Positions 8,475-18,062 of a DNA stretch of 64,000 nucleotides are shown piece by piece; position 1 is the first letter of the stretch; each line of letters opens with the position of its first letter. Where the stretch lies: positions 1,922,001-1,986,000 of the forward strand of contig NZ_CP014209.1 in the NCBI RefSeq assembly GCF_001636295.1, read 5' to 3'. Under the pieces are notes generated by a model, which was not told the DNA's origin, did no database searches, and worked only from the letters and a program-made list of their open reading frames with translations. This DNA is from Isoptericola dokdonensis DS-3. Lineage in GTDB: Bacteria > Actinomycetota > Actinomycetes > Actinomycetales > Cellulomonadaceae. The position numbers and the translations under genes are program-made.

Positions 8475-8614
8475 TGCGCTGACTCGCGCCGCCGAACGCT
8501 GACTCGGCGAGGTCTGCGCTGACTCGCGCCCGCCCGCGCTGACTCGGCTAAATCTGCGCTGACTCGCGACCACCGGTGGGCGCGAGTCAGCGCTCGGCGG
8601 CGCGAGTCAGCGTG
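8475..8614. repeat. 20-base-period array 2, mirrored: 5 reverse + 2 forward units
   Basis: Five reverse units (TGCGCTGACTCGCG type) start at 8475, 8495, 8515, 8535 and 8555; two forward units (CGCGAGTCAGCG) at 8581 and 8601. Between the blocks the 12-base spacer ACCACCGGTGGG is itself palindromic, so 8556-8593 forms one 38-base hairpin. The last forward unit runs into the fabH gene and supplies its TGA stop. The layout is copied exactly by array 5. Confidence 0.9.
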
Positions 8615-9632
8615 CGGGGGTCATGACGACCTGACCGGCCCAGGTGAAGCCACCACCGAAGCCGAAGAGCAGGGCGGGAACCCCGGCGGGGACGTCCCCC
8701 GCGTGCCACCACTTCGACAGCCCCAGCGGGATGGACGCGGCGGACGTGTTCCCCGACTCGGTGATGTCGGTGACGACGATCTTGTCCTCCAGGCCGAGAC
8801 CCTTGGCGAGCGGCTCGATGATGCGCAGGTTCGCCTGGTGGGCGACCAGCACCTCGATGTCGTCGAGCGCGAGCCCCGACGCCTCCACGACGCGGCGCGC
8901 GCGCTCGGCCGCACGCGTGATGGCCCACTTGAAGACGGCGCGGCCGTCCTGCGCGAACCGGTCGGCAGGCGCCTCGATGCGCACGGCGGGGGTGATCTCC
9001 GGCTCGGAACCCCACACGACGGGCCCGACGCCGGGGGTGTCGGCGGCCCGGAGCACGACCGCACCGGCGCCGTCGGCGGTGAGGATGCAGGTGGAGCGGT
9101 CGGTCCAGTCGGTGACGGCGGTGAGCTTCTCGGACCCGATGACGACGGCGGTGCGGGCGGAGCCGGCACGGATCGCCTGGTCGGCGAGGCCGAGGGAGTA
9201 GGCGAAACCGGAGCACGCCGTGTTGACGTCGATGACGCCCGGCCCGACGACGTCACGCAGGTCGGGCTCGTCCTCGCCCTCGGGCGTGCTGGCGCCGGGC
9301 TGCACGCCGGTGCGCAGGGCGTAGGCGACCCGGCCGGCGGTGTTGGGCGACCGGTCGGCGGCCGTCGTCGTCGCGACGATGACGAGGTCGACGTCGTCGC
9401 CGGCGATCCCGGCGTCCGAGAGCGCGTGCCGCGCCGCCGCGGTCGCCATGTCGGCCACCGTCACGTCGTCGGCCGCGACGTGCCGGGTCACGATGCCCGT
9501 CCGGGAACGGATCCACTCGTCGTTCGTCTCGACGAGGCGGGCGATGTCGTCGTTCGTGAGGATCTTCTCGGGCTGGTGGTGCCCGATACCGACGATCCTG
9601 GAGCCGGCGGCACCGGCAGGCAGCGTGAGCAT
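8607..9632 (-). CDS. fabH: Beta-ketoacyl-ACP synthase III (FabH-like)
   Basis: 341 aa. Condenses an acyl-CoA starter with malonyl-ACP. The catalytic triad is visible: Cys in VNTACSGFAYSL (about residue 140), His in LVAHQANLRI (about 263) and Asn in ESGNTSAASIP (about 293). A 20-25 residue insertion (TGVQPGASTPEGEDEPDLRD) precedes the Cys block, so Cys lies later than the usual position near 112. The ATG at 9632 lacks a clear Shine-Dalgarno. No other fatty-acid genes are nearby, so it is an orphan that may supply branched or special starters. Its TGA stop lies inside a repeat unit of array 2. Confidence 0.9.
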   Translation of the reverse strand: MLTLPAGAAGSRIVGIGHHQPEKILTNDDIARLVETNDEWIRSRTGIVTRHVAADDVTVADMATAAARHALSDAGIAGDDVDLVIVATTTAADRSPNTAGRVAYALRTGVQPGASTPEGEDEPDLRDVVGPGVIDVNTACSGFAYSLGLADQAIRAGSARTAVVIGSEKLTAVTDWTDRSTCILTADGAGAVVLRAADTPGVGPVVWGSEPEITPAVRIEAPADRFAQDGRAVFKWAITRAAERARRVVEASGLALDDIEVLVAHQANLRIIEPLAKGLGLEDKIVVTDITESGNTSAASIPLGLSKWWHAGDVPAGVPALLFGFGGGFTWAGQVVMTPAR

Positions 9633-9676
9633 GGTCCGATCATGGCACGCCCGCACCGCCTGCCGGTGCTGTCGGG

Positions 9677-12600
9677 TCAGTCCTGGAAGTACCGCCACAG
9701 GTCGTCGCCGCGGTCCCAGCGACCGGGGCGGCCCCGGTCGTCGGCGGTGGCGAACACCTGCGGGGCGGACGTCGTCACGCCGCCGCGCGAGGAGGTCGCC
9801 GTGACGACCCACGCGTACGCGGTGTCGCGGCGCAGCCCCTTCCAGCCGACGGTCGCGGTGTCTCCGGAGGCGACGGTCCGCTGCCCGATCTCGCGGTGCG
9901 GCACGTAGGCGGCGAGGGAGTCCGTCGAGACGGTGGTGGTGCGGCTGGTGAGGTCGACGGGAACCACCGTGTCGTCCTCGGAGCCGTCGTAGCGCTGCTC
10001 GTCGTCGTGCTCGGTGGCGCCGAACTCGTCGAGCAGCGGCGAGTACGTGTCGACCGTCATCAGGCCCGCGTCGACGTCGAACTGCAGCATCCGGAAGAAG
10101 CTCGCCCCGAACCGGAGCTGGTCGCCGGGCGCGTAGCCGCCGACCTCGGTGAGCCCCAGCCGGTCGGCCGACACCGTGTAGAACTGGTAGTCGGCGAGCA
10201 TCTCCACGACGGCGTCGCCGGAACCGTGCCCCGCGTCCTTGACGTTGGTGCCGACACCGTGCCGGTGCCCGCCGAGCACGAGGAACACGTTCGGGTTCTC
10301 GGCGACCACCGTGTTGTACAGGGTCACGCCGTCGACCGGGGACAGCGCGGCGTCGCGGCCGTCGACCGCCGTGCTGGGCTGCAGGTAGTCGTGGGTGAGC
10401 AGGATGCCGTTGCGGTCGGGGTACCGCTCGAACACGGACGACGCCCACGCCGTCTCCTCACGGGTCACCCCGTAGGAGAGGCCGACGACGACGAAGTCCA
10501 GCCCGCCGGCGGAGAACAGGTCGTAGTGGTTCTCGTTGTCCCCCGCGCGCCACGGACCCCCGTAGGACGCGGACTCCCAGCCCTGCGACAGGGCCTCGTA
10601 CCGTGCTGGGCCGTAGAACTCGTTGTACATCGAGCCGGCCCCGACCTGCGTCCCGGTCTGGTTGTCGTGGTTGCCCGCGACGACGCCGTTCGGGACCCCG
10701 GACGCCTCGATGATCTCCTGCACCTGCGAGGAGACCTCGAACTCGGCGCGGGCCCGGTCGACCTCCGCCGGTGACGTGGCGGAGCGGATGTTGTTCTCGA
10801 TGATGTCGCCGGTGTGCGCCACGTAGGCGATCTTGCGGTCGTCGGCGTTGTCGGCGACCCACTGCGCGACGTCCCGGTAGGCCGACGCCCAGACCTCGCG
10901 CTCCGCGGCCGTCTCCTGCTCCACGGCACCCTCCGACAGGTACTGCGTGTCGGTGAGGTGCACGAGCGAGAAGTCGTGGTCGGCGGGGTCGGCGAACCCG
11001 TCGGCGACCTCGTGCTCGACGTCGTCCGCCATCGGGTCCTCGCCCGTGACCATCACCTGCACGGTGCCGCGCCGGACGTGGTCGCCGTCCACGGCACCCG
11101 TGAGCACGGTGGTGTCCTCGGCGCCACGGGCCGTCGCGACGACGTCCCACCGCTCGGCGTCGTGGTCCCAGGCGTGCAGGGTGGCCAGCCGGTCGGGGTC
11201 GACGGTGCCCGCCCAGCGCAGCACGGGGTCGGCGGCACGACGGCCCACCTCGACCTCGAACCGCTGGTAGGTGACGTCCGGCGACGACGGCGAGTCGAGC
11301 GTCCGCCCGTCGGCGGGGTCGAGGCCCCGGGTGCTCGCCCGACGCTCGCCGCGGGGCGACAGCTCGGTGGGCACCTCGTCGGCGGTGCCCTGCCACGCCC
11401 GCTCGGGGGTGGCGATCCGCGTCTCGGCGAAGGCGGCGGTGACCTCACCACCGCCCGGCACGGAGACCTGCGCGGACAGCTCGGCGGTGCGGCCGACGTC
11501 GGTGCTGCCGGAGGCCGGGGCGAGGGCGGCGGGGTCGTCGGGGATGCCCGCGGAGGTGAAGGTCACCTCACGCCGGGCAGGGTTGCCGACGCCGTCGGTC
11601 GCCTCCACGACGAGCGTGTGCTCGCCCGGCGCGAGGCCCGGCCCGACGAGGTCGCCCGCCTCGACGGGCTCTCCGTCGAGGGTGGCGGCGGGTCCCACGG
11701 AGAGGCCGGCCGGGTCGTCGACCGTGAGCTCGAGGGGGACGGCACGCCGGAGCGTGGCCCCGGCGGCCGGGACGCTGGAGGTCACCACCGGGCCGGAGTT
11801 GTCGGTGAGGAGCGTGCGGGTCGCCTCAGCGCCGGAGGTGGAGGTCGCCACGACCTGGTGCTCACCGTCCGCGAGCGCGGTGGTGTCGACGTCGACGCGC
11901 AGGCCGCGGGCCTCGGTCTCCACGAGGGCGCCGAGGTCGACCTGGCGCAGCGGGGTCGCGCTCGACCCGCAGGAGCCGTCGCCGATCGACCACGAGGAGG
12001 CCCCGCCCGGCACCGTCGCGGTCCCTTCCGCCGTCTCGAGGCGGACGTCGCTGATCGCGTAGTCGTCACGGTTGTCACCGCAGCTCGTGACGAACGTGCC
12101 CGCGACCAGGGTGATGGCGTTCCATCCGGGCTGGAGCCACTCGTTCGGGAACTCGACGACGGCCCTCTCGGAGACGAAGTCCTCCGAGAGGTACGCGACG
12201 CGGTCGTTGACGCGCACGAACGAGCGGTAGCGCGCCTCCAGGGAGTTCGACCCGACGGCGAACGACAGGCGGGCCGTGCCGCTGCCGGCCGTGCGGTACG
12301 TCGTGGCGGCGGGCGCGTCGAGCGTGAACGTCATCGGCGCCTCCGCGAGGCTGGTGGCCGACGACCCGCAGTTCCCGTCGCCCATCGCGTACGACGCCGC
12401 GAGGTCGGCGGTGGCGGACCCGACCGACGGCGTCAGCACGACGTCGGAGACCGTGAAGTCGTCGAGGTTGGCGCCGCAGGACGAGGTGACGTCGCCGGCG
12501 ACGAGCACGATCTCGTTGGCGCCCGGGTGGAGGAGCCGGTTCGGCACCTGCACGTCGACCCGCCCGGAGGCGTGGTCGCCGCCGAGGTCGACACGGACGC

Positions 12601-13642
12601 CGTTGACCAGCAGGTGGTTGCCGTACCGGGCCTCGATCGCGTTGGATCCGACGTCGAACGACAGCGTCGCGGCGCCCTCACCGAGCGTCGTGACGGCCGG
12701 GGGCACCGCCCCGTCGACCGTGAGGGAGGCGGTGCCGCCGTCCGCGCCCGCGGGGGTCGCCGCGTGCACCGGCTGCGTGCCGGAGGCCAGCGTGCCGTCG
12801 GTCGGGAAGACGGCAGGGGCGCCGACCGGGGAGTTGTTCACCCGGACCTCGTGCTCGACCCGCCCCCCGTCCCGGGTCGTCGCGACGATCGTGTGCCGGC
12901 CGTTCGCCAGCGTCGTCGTGTCGACGTCCGCCCGCAGGCCCGTCGTGCGGGACGGTGCGCCGTCGACGTCGAACGTCAGGGTCGCCGAGGCGACACGCCC
13001 CTGGTTGGTCCCGCAGGAACCGTCGCCCAGGGAGTACACGAACTCGTTCGTGGCGCCGTCGGCCTCGCCGTCGAGGGTCGTCAGGGTGAGGTCGGAGACG
13101 TCGAAGTCGTCCAGGTTGACGCCGCACGACGACGTGGCGCCGCCCGCGACGATCTCGACGGTGTTGGCCCCGGCCCGCAGCACGTCGTTCGGCACGGCGA
13201 TCTCGACGCGCTCCGCGACGACCGTGGTGCCGAGGTCGATGCGGTGATCGCCGTTGACGAGCAGGTGGTTGCCGAAGGCGGCGTCGGCGGAGTTCGAGCC
13301 GACGTCGAACGCGAACGTCGACGTGCCGGGGTCCGGCTCCGCGTCGAGCACCACGTCGTCGACCCGCAGCACCGTCACGCTGTCGTCCGCGGTCGTCGGG
13401 TCCGCCTGGACCTGCACCGTGCCCGACAGGTGCGCACCGTCCCGCGGCGCGAGCGAGGGTGCCGCCGCACGGGTGGCGGGGGCGTCGTCGTCCCACCACC
13501 GGTCCGGCCACTGGTGCGGGGCGCCGGCGGCGGGTGCGGCGAGCGCGGGTGCCGCTCCCGTCATGCCCACCGCCAGCGCCGTGGCCGCGGCGAGAGCCGC
13601 GCGCCTGCTCCGACGTGCCGTGTTCCGTCCACTGGGACGCAT
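9677..13642 (-). CDS. Large secreted calcineurin-like metallophosphoesterase with triplicated N-terminal modules
   Basis: 1321 aa. N-terminal signal peptide with twin arginines (ARRSRRAALAAATALAVG, cleavage after ALA near 36), so export by Sec or Tat. Three related modules follow, each with a (D/A)VGSN..(E/A)A.(Y/F) block, an (L)VNG/VN block, PN..L.(P/A)G.N, SSCG.N.DD(F/Y) and GDG.CG; their SCG-N-DD blocks fall near residues 170, 385 and 520. Ig-like and purple-phosphatase-type segments fill 600-880. The phosphoesterase domain (about 885-1130) has its metal ligands in HLTDTQY, VAHTGDI, AGNHDNQ, LTHDYLQ and GGHRHG. It is followed at the C-terminus by a beta domain ending in VTATSSRGG. Likely a wall or extracellular phosphodiesterase; substrate unknown. 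Confidence 0.88.
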   Translation of the reverse strand: MRPSGRNTARRSRRAALAAATALAVGMTGAAPALAAPAAGAPHQWPDRWWDDDAPATRAAAPSLAPRDGAHLSGTVQVQADPTTADDSVTVLRVDDVVLDAEPDPGTSTFAFDVGSNSADAAFGNHLLVNGDHRIDLGTTVVAERVEIAVPNDVLRAGANTVEIVAGGATSSCGVNLDDFDVSDLTLTTLDGEADGATNEFVYSLGDGSCGTNQGRVASATLTFDVDGAPSRTTGLRADVDTTTLANGRHTIVATTRDGGRVEHEVRVNNSPVGAPAVFPTDGTLASGTQPVHAATPAGADGGTASLTVDGAVPPAVTTLGEGAATLSFDVGSNAIEARYGNHLLVNGVRVDLGGDHASGRVDVQVPNRLLHPGANEIVLVAGDVTSSCGANLDDFTVSDVVLTPSVGSATADLAASYAMGDGNCGSSATSLAEAPMTFTLDAPAATTYRTAGSGTARLSFAVGSNSLEARYRSFVRVNDRVAYLSEDFVSERAVVEFPNEWLQPGWNAITLVAGTFVTSCGDNRDDYAISDVRLETAEGTATVPGGASSWSIGDGSCGSSATPLRQVDLGALVETEARGLRVDVDTTALADGEHQVVATSTSGAEATRTLLTDNSGPVVTSSVPAAGATLRRAVPLELTVDDPAGLSVGPAATLDGEPVEAGDLVGPGLAPGEHTLVVEATDGVGNPARREVTFTSAGIPDDPAALAPASGSTDVGRTAELSAQVSVPGGGEVTAAFAETRIATPERAWQGTADEVPTELSPRGERRASTRGLDPADGRTLDSPSSPDVTYQRFEVEVGRRAADPVLRWAGTVDPDRLATLHAWDHDAERWDVVATARGAEDTTVLTGAVDGDHVRRGTVQVMVTGEDPMADDVEHEVADGFADPADHDFSLVHLTDTQYLSEGAVEQETAAEREVWASAYRDVAQWVADNADDRKIAYVAHTGDIIENNIRSATSPAEVDRARAEFEVSSQVQEIIEASGVPNGVVAGNHDNQTGTQVGAGSMYNEFYGPARYEALSQGWESASYGGPWRAGDNENHYDLFSAGGLDFVVVGLSYGVTREETAWASSVFERYPDRNGILLTHDYLQPSTAVDGRDAALSPVDGVTLYNTVVAENPNVFLVLGGHRHGVGTNVKDAGHGSGDAVVEMLADYQFYTVSADRLGLTEVGGYAPGDQLRFGASFFRMLQFDVDAGLMTVDTYSPLLDEFGATEHDDEQRYDGSEDDTVVPVDLTSRTTTVSTDSLAAYVPHREIGQRTVASGDTATVGWKGLRRDTAYAWVVTATSSRGGVTTSAPQVFATADDRGRPGRWDRGDDLWRYFQD

Positions 13643-13851
13643 CCGAGTACCGTCCGTCCGGTTGGTCGTCTCGGGCAGCGATCACTGCCCCGCCCACGCT
13701 CTCCGCGCGGGGTGACGACCGGGCCGACTCGGGGAGAACGTCGGGCGACGGCTGGGACGACGCTGCCTGACCGCCGGGAGAACACGGCGCACCGGCCGTT
13801 CGCCTGCCGTTCGTCACCCGGTCGGGACGGCCGGTGCGGTGGCGGCTCGGA

Positions 13852-16800
13852 TCAGCAGCTACCGACCTCCTGCCACGGCCCCCAGGGGCTCGCACCGGGC
13901 TGCTGGTTGCGCGTCCACCAGCGGGCCTCCCAGACGGTGCCGTCGGCGACGGCGCGGTCGCCCGCGGTGAACACCGCGGACGGCGTCCACCAGGCCGCGT
14001 CGCACGCGGGCGCCGGATCGGCGGCCGGGCCCGTCTCGGCCCACGCGCCCCACGACGTCGTCCCGGGCGTCTCACCCGCCGTGTGCCACAGCGCGGAGTA
14101 CAGGGCGCCGTCGTGCTCGACGACGTCACCCTCGCGGTACGTGGCGTCCTCGGACCACACGACGTTCCCGGCGACGGCGTCCGTCGTGTACGCCGGGCGC
14201 GGCGCGTCGGGCGTCGTCATGCCGTCGCCGAGGAAGTACGACGGGTGGGGCGGCTGGTTGTAGCCGGTGTTCTGCCAGGCCACGGCGAGGCGGTACTGGG
14301 AGTCCGACATGAGGGAGCGCAGCCGGTGCTCGGTGGGGATCACCGTGGTCGAGATGCGCAGCGCCGACGAGTCCTGCGTCCGGGCGACGATCTCCTCGCG
14401 CCAGTCGCCGAACAGGTCGGCCTGCAGGGCGACGTTCCCCTTGGTGGAGTTGCTGGTGGACGTGCCCTCCGCGCGGTACAGCTCGACGGACCGCCCTTCC
14501 TCCCAGTCCCACTTCGCGACGGTGGGGACGCCGACGTCGGCCGGGCGGTCGAAGTCGTGGTCGCCGATCTCGCGCAGCAGGTCGCCGTCCCACCAGGTGA
14601 GGAAGTTCGCCGCCGGGATCGTGGTCGAGAGGACCTCGCCGTCCGCGGCGACGACGCGCCGCTCGGTCGGGTTGGCCCAGCCCTCGGCGCCGGGGTGCCG
14701 CGGGTCGATGTCGCCCATCGCGCCACGGCCCGTGTCGGAGGTCGCCGGGATCGACCACAGCACCTCGCCGGAGCCGGCGTCCCGGAACGTCGCACCCCGG
14801 TTCCCGGAGGCGCCCATCTCCTCGTGGACGGAGAACACCTCCAGCCCCGGACGCGACGGGTCGAAGTCGGAGACGTGCTGCGCGTCCCCGTGCCCGAGCC
14901 GGGTGTTGTGCAGGACCGTGCCGTCGTCGTCGAGCGTCATCGACCCGAACACGACCTCGTCCCGCTGGTCACCGTCGACGTCCGCCACCGACAGCGAGTG
15001 GTTGCCCTGACCGGCGTGCTCGCTGCCCGCCTCGTCCGAGTCGAAGACCCAGCGCCGCGTGAGGTGCTCGCCGTCGAAGTCGAACGCCGCGACCACGCTG
15101 CGCGTGTAGTAGCCGCGGGAGAAGATCGCCGACGGCGTCTGGCCGTCCAGGTATGCCGTCCCGGCGAGGAACCGGTCGACGCGGTTGCCGTACGAGTCCC
15201 CCCAGGCGCCCACGCTGCCGCGCGCCGGCACGTAGTCCACCGTGTCGACCGCCGCGCCCGTGACGCCGTCGAACACCGTGAGGTACTCCGGTCCCGACAG
15301 CACGTAGCCCGACGAGTTGCGGAAGTCGGCGTCGGCGTCACCGATGACCTCACCGGTGCCGTCGACCGTCCCGTCGGCCGTCCTGACGATCGTCTCGGCC
15401 CGTCCGTCGCCGTCGTAGTCGAACACCTGGAACTGCGTGTAGTGGGCGCCCGAGCGGATGTTCACGCCCAGGTCGATGCGCCACAGGCGCGTGCCGTCCA
15501 GCTCGTAGGCGTCGAGGTACGTGCTGCCCGTGTACCCGGACAGGGAGTTGTCCTTCGCGTTCGACGGGTACCACTTGACGACGTACTCGTACGCGCCGTC
15601 GCCGTCGAGGTCCGCCACCGACGCGTCGTTCGCCGAGTACGTGTACGGCTGCCCGTCCTTCGTGGTGCCGTCGGCGGGACGGTCCAGCGGGATGTCGAGC
15701 GTCTGGCCGTCCCAGACGCCGAGCTCGCCGGTGGCCCAGCGCTCGGTGCCGTCGACGACGGTCGAGACGCGGTACGTCGACGTCGCGTCCCCGTCCGGGT
15801 CCACGAGGTTCGTCGACCCCGTCAGCGGCTCGTCGGTCAGGCGCTCGCCGTCCCGGTAGACGTGGAACGCGACGTCGTCCGGGTCGTCGCCGAGCATCGC
15901 CCAGCCCACGTAGACGCCGTCGGGTGACGACGCCGCGACAGGGTTGCGGCCGATCCGCTCGGCCTGGCGCGCGAGCTCGACCCGCGCCGGCACGTCCACC
16001 GGTGCGGAACGCTCCGAACGACCGCCGAGCCCCACGGCGGCGACCTGGTAGGAGTAGCCGCGCGTCGGCTCGGCGGTGCCGTCGGTCCAGCCGGCGTCCG
16101 CCGTGGTGGCGAGCAGCTCGGCGGGTCCGCCGAGGCGCCCGCGGTAGATCTCGTGGACGACGGCGGCGGCGTCCGGCTCCCAGGCCAGGGTCACGCCGTC
16201 CGACGTGTCGACGGCGACGCCCGCCGGCGCGGAGGGCGGCGCGACGGAGGTGTCCACGGTGGTCACCTCGACCGGCTCGGTGGGCACCGACTCCCGGCCG
16301 GACGCCCCGACGGCGGTCACCGTGTAGGTGTAGTCGTGGGCGAGCCCGACTGCCGTGTCCGTCCACGACGTGGCGCCGGCGGGCAGGTCGGCGACCCGTT
16401 CGGCCGGGCCGCCGCCGACCGACCGCTGGACGCGGTGGCCCTCCCCGCCCTCGGCGGCCGTCCAGGACAGGTCGACGGTCGGGTCGGGGGTCACGTGCGC
16501 GGTGGCCGTCAGGCCGGACGGCGCCGGGACGGCCTCGTAGACCTCGAGCGCGTTCACCCGGATCGAGCTGCCGGTGAACCGCACCTCCAGGCGACCGTCG
16601 GTCACCGGGACGCCGTCCAGCACCCGCATCGTGACGTTGCCCGAGCCCGGGCTCGCCGCGTCGAGCGTCACCCCGTTGGCGACCATGCCGGTGTTGCTGG
16701 ACGCGATGCCGTCGCCGCTGTGCAGCGCCAGGGAGTACACGCCGTCCGGGAGGTCCACGAGGAACCGCGTGCTGGTCGTCGCGAGGACGAAGTCGCGATC

Positions 16801-17130
16801 CTCGCGGCTGAGCTCGCCCCGGTTGCGGCACGCGCTCGACGCGAGCGTCGGGCTCAGCCCGAAACCCCGCGCCTCGGTGTAGCCGGTGCCGGGGGCGACC
16901 TCCGTCCAGCCGTCGGGCAACGGGTTGCCCGCGCACTGGAAGTCGAGGAGCAGGTCGGTCGTCGCGGCAGCGGCGGGCACCGCCAACCCGGCCGTGGCCG
17001 TCAGGGCGGCCGCCAGGGCGAGGCCGACCAGCGCCTGCGGGCGGGTGCGGCGGTGGACGGGCGGTGGGGTGGCGTGTCGTGAACGGTGCACGGGGACCTC
17101 GTCGTCTCGTCGTCGAGTCGGGCTGAGCAT
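13852..17130 (-). CDS. Secreted rhamnogalacturonan lyase, polysaccharide lyase family 11, with FN3 and CBM5/12-type modules
   Basis: 1092 aa. Basic N-terminus plus hydrophobic stretch (ALVGLALAAALTATAGLAVP) ending in AAA marks a secreted enzyme. Order: signal, a malectin/CBM-like domain (about 60-205), two fibronectin III domains (about 210-375), the PL11 eight-bladed propeller (about 380-975) with its calcium-type DxDxDG repeats (DLDGDGAYEYVVKWYP, DYDGDGRAETIV, DVDGDQRDEVVFG) and GDWREEIVART, then two Trp-rich chitin/cellulose-binding-type modules (about 1000-1092). PL11 cleaves the rhamnose-galacturonate backbone of pectin. The start could be ATG 17130 or GTG 17091 (AGGT just upstream). Monocistronic, with an upstream palindrome. 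Confidence 0.93.
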   Translation of the reverse strand: MLSPTRRRDDEVPVHRSRHATPPPVHRRTRPQALVGLALAAALTATAGLAVPAAAATTDLLLDFQCAGNPLPDGWTEVAPGTGYTEARGFGLSPTLASSACRNRGELSREDRDFVLATTSTRFLVDLPDGVYSLALHSGDGIASSNTGMVANGVTLDAASPGSGNVTMRVLDGVPVTDGRLEVRFTGSSIRVNALEVYEAVPAPSGLTATAHVTPDPTVDLSWTAAEGGEGHRVQRSVGGGPAERVADLPAGATSWTDTAVGLAHDYTYTVTAVGASGRESVPTEPVEVTTVDTSVAPPSAPAGVAVDTSDGVTLAWEPDAAAVVHEIYRGRLGGPAELLATTADAGWTDGTAEPTRGYSYQVAAVGLGGRSERSAPVDVPARVELARQAERIGRNPVAASSPDGVYVGWAMLGDDPDDVAFHVYRDGERLTDEPLTGSTNLVDPDGDATSTYRVSTVVDGTERWATGELGVWDGQTLDIPLDRPADGTTKDGQPYTYSANDASVADLDGDGAYEYVVKWYPSNAKDNSLSGYTGSTYLDAYELDGTRLWRIDLGVNIRSGAHYTQFQVFDYDGDGRAETIVRTADGTVDGTGEVIGDADADFRNSSGYVLSGPEYLTVFDGVTGAAVDTVDYVPARGSVGAWGDSYGNRVDRFLAGTAYLDGQTPSAIFSRGYYTRSVVAAFDFDGEHLTRRWVFDSDEAGSEHAGQGNHSLSVADVDGDQRDEVVFGSMTLDDDGTVLHNTRLGHGDAQHVSDFDPSRPGLEVFSVHEEMGASGNRGATFRDAGSGEVLWSIPATSDTGRGAMGDIDPRHPGAEGWANPTERRVVAADGEVLSTTIPAANFLTWWDGDLLREIGDHDFDRPADVGVPTVAKWDWEEGRSVELYRAEGTSTSNSTKGNVALQADLFGDWREEIVARTQDSSALRISTTVIPTEHRLRSLMSDSQYRLAVAWQNTGYNQPPHPSYFLGDGMTTPDAPRPAYTTDAVAGNVVWSEDATYREGDVVEHDGALYSALWHTAGETPGTTSWGAWAETGPAADPAPACDAAWWTPSAVFTAGDRAVADGTVWEARWWTRNQQPGASPWGPWQEVGSC

Positions 17131-17157
17131 GGCGACGCCCCTCGTCGGTGAGGGTGG

Positions 17158-17171
17158 TTGAATGGATTCAA
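17158..17171. promoter_or_regulatory. Palindromic operator upstream of the PL11 lyase
   Basis: TTGAATGGATTCAA: six-base arms TTGAAT/ATTCAA around GG, about 28 bases upstream of ATG 17130 on the minus strand. It resembles LacI-family operators (for example TGAATCGTTTCA at 35183, near the rhamnose mutarotase). Control by a pectin- or rhamnose-responsive regulator is a guess. Confidence 0.6.
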
Positions 17172-17229
17172 GCCGGCGTCGTCGGCTATCTTGCCGTCTC
17201 CATGGCGCCCCGTCCAGGGGGCCGGACCC

Positions 17230-17283
17230 TGCGCTGACTCGCGGGGATCTGCGCTGACTCGCGCCAGGCAGTGCTGACTCGCG
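17230..17283 (-). repeat. 20-base-period array 3 (3 reverse units)
   Basis: TGCGCTGACTCGCG at 17230 and 17250 and a variant (GTGCTGACTCGCG) at 17270. The array ends four bases before the stop codon of the minus-strand GntR gene (17288). Read outward from that stop it is CGCGAGTCAGCGC, the same polarity as most other arrays. Confidence 0.88.
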
Positions 17284-17287
17284 GGTG

Positions 17288-18034
17288 CTACCCGCCCGCG
17301 AGACCGGTCTCGCGGTAGAAGCCCCAGATGTGGTCCGACATGGCGCGGACGGCGCCGTCGGCCTCCCCCGCGGACACGGCGGCGAGGATCGCGCCGTGCT
17401 CGGCGCAGAGTCGCGCGGCGGTCGACGGCCAGGACGGGAGCGCGCCGGCGCCCCGCGTGACGTAGGACGCCACGGCGTGGCGGAGCCCGATGAGGATCGC
17501 CTCGACGAGCTGGTTGCCGGCGAGCCGCACGATCTCCAGGTGGAACTCCTGGTCGAGGCGGATGAACTCCTCGACCGGCACCTCGGGTGCCGACATCCGG
17601 TCGAGCAGGTCCGTCGCGCTCGCGAGCCGCGCCGTCAGCTCCTCGGGCCGCCCGTCACCGGGGGCACCCTCGGCGGCCCCGCTCGCGGCGACCCGGTCCG
17701 CGGCGTCGCGCACCGACCAGGTCTCCAGCGCGGCGCGGGTGGCGACGACGTCGGCGACGGGCAGCGCACCCGAGGCGACGTGCCAGCGCACGGCGGCACC
17801 GAGCCCGGCGGCCGGGCGGTCGACGACGACGGCGCCGGCGTCCGGGCCCGACCCGACGCCGGCGCGGATGATGCCGAGGGCCTCGAGGATGCGGAGCGCC
17901 TCGCGCACGGACGGGCGGGAGACGCCGAGCTCCTCGGCGAGCGCCCGCTCGCCGGGGAGGCGCTCGCCGAGACCCCAGCGGCCGGCGGCGAGGTCCGCCT
18001 CGATCTGGGCGAGGACGCGTTCGTGGGTGCGCAC
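17288..18034 (-). CDS. FadR-type GntR-family transcriptional regulator (probable lactate-utilisation repressor)
   Basis: 248 aa from a GTG at 18034. Winged helix at residues 5-70 (GLGERLPGERALAEELGVSRPSVREALRILEALG) followed by an FCD ligand-binding domain (about 90-235) with metal-type residues in LDQEFHLEIVRLAGN and CAEHGAILAAVSAGE. It is divergent from lutABC, and two perfect TGGT-N3-ACCA operators lie between the two start codons. By analogy with LldR/LutR-type regulators it probably represses lutABC and is released by lactate; the ligand is inferred from context. An insert around residues 118-130 (GAAEGAPGDGRPEE) is not typical of the family. Confidence 0.88.
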   Translation of the reverse strand: MRTHERVLAQIEADLAAGRWGLGERLPGERALAEELGVSRPSVREALRILEALGIIRAGVGSGPDAGAVVVDRPAAGLGAAVRWHVASGALPVADVVATRAALETWSVRDAADRVAASGAAEGAPGDGRPEELTARLASATDLLDRMSAPEVPVEEFIRLDQEFHLEIVRLAGNQLVEAILIGLRHAVASYVTRGAGALPSWPSTAARLCAEHGAILAAVSAGEADGAVRAMSDHIWGFYRETGLAGG

Positions 18035-18062
18035 GAGACGATCCTAGCGATCCGGGCGAGAA

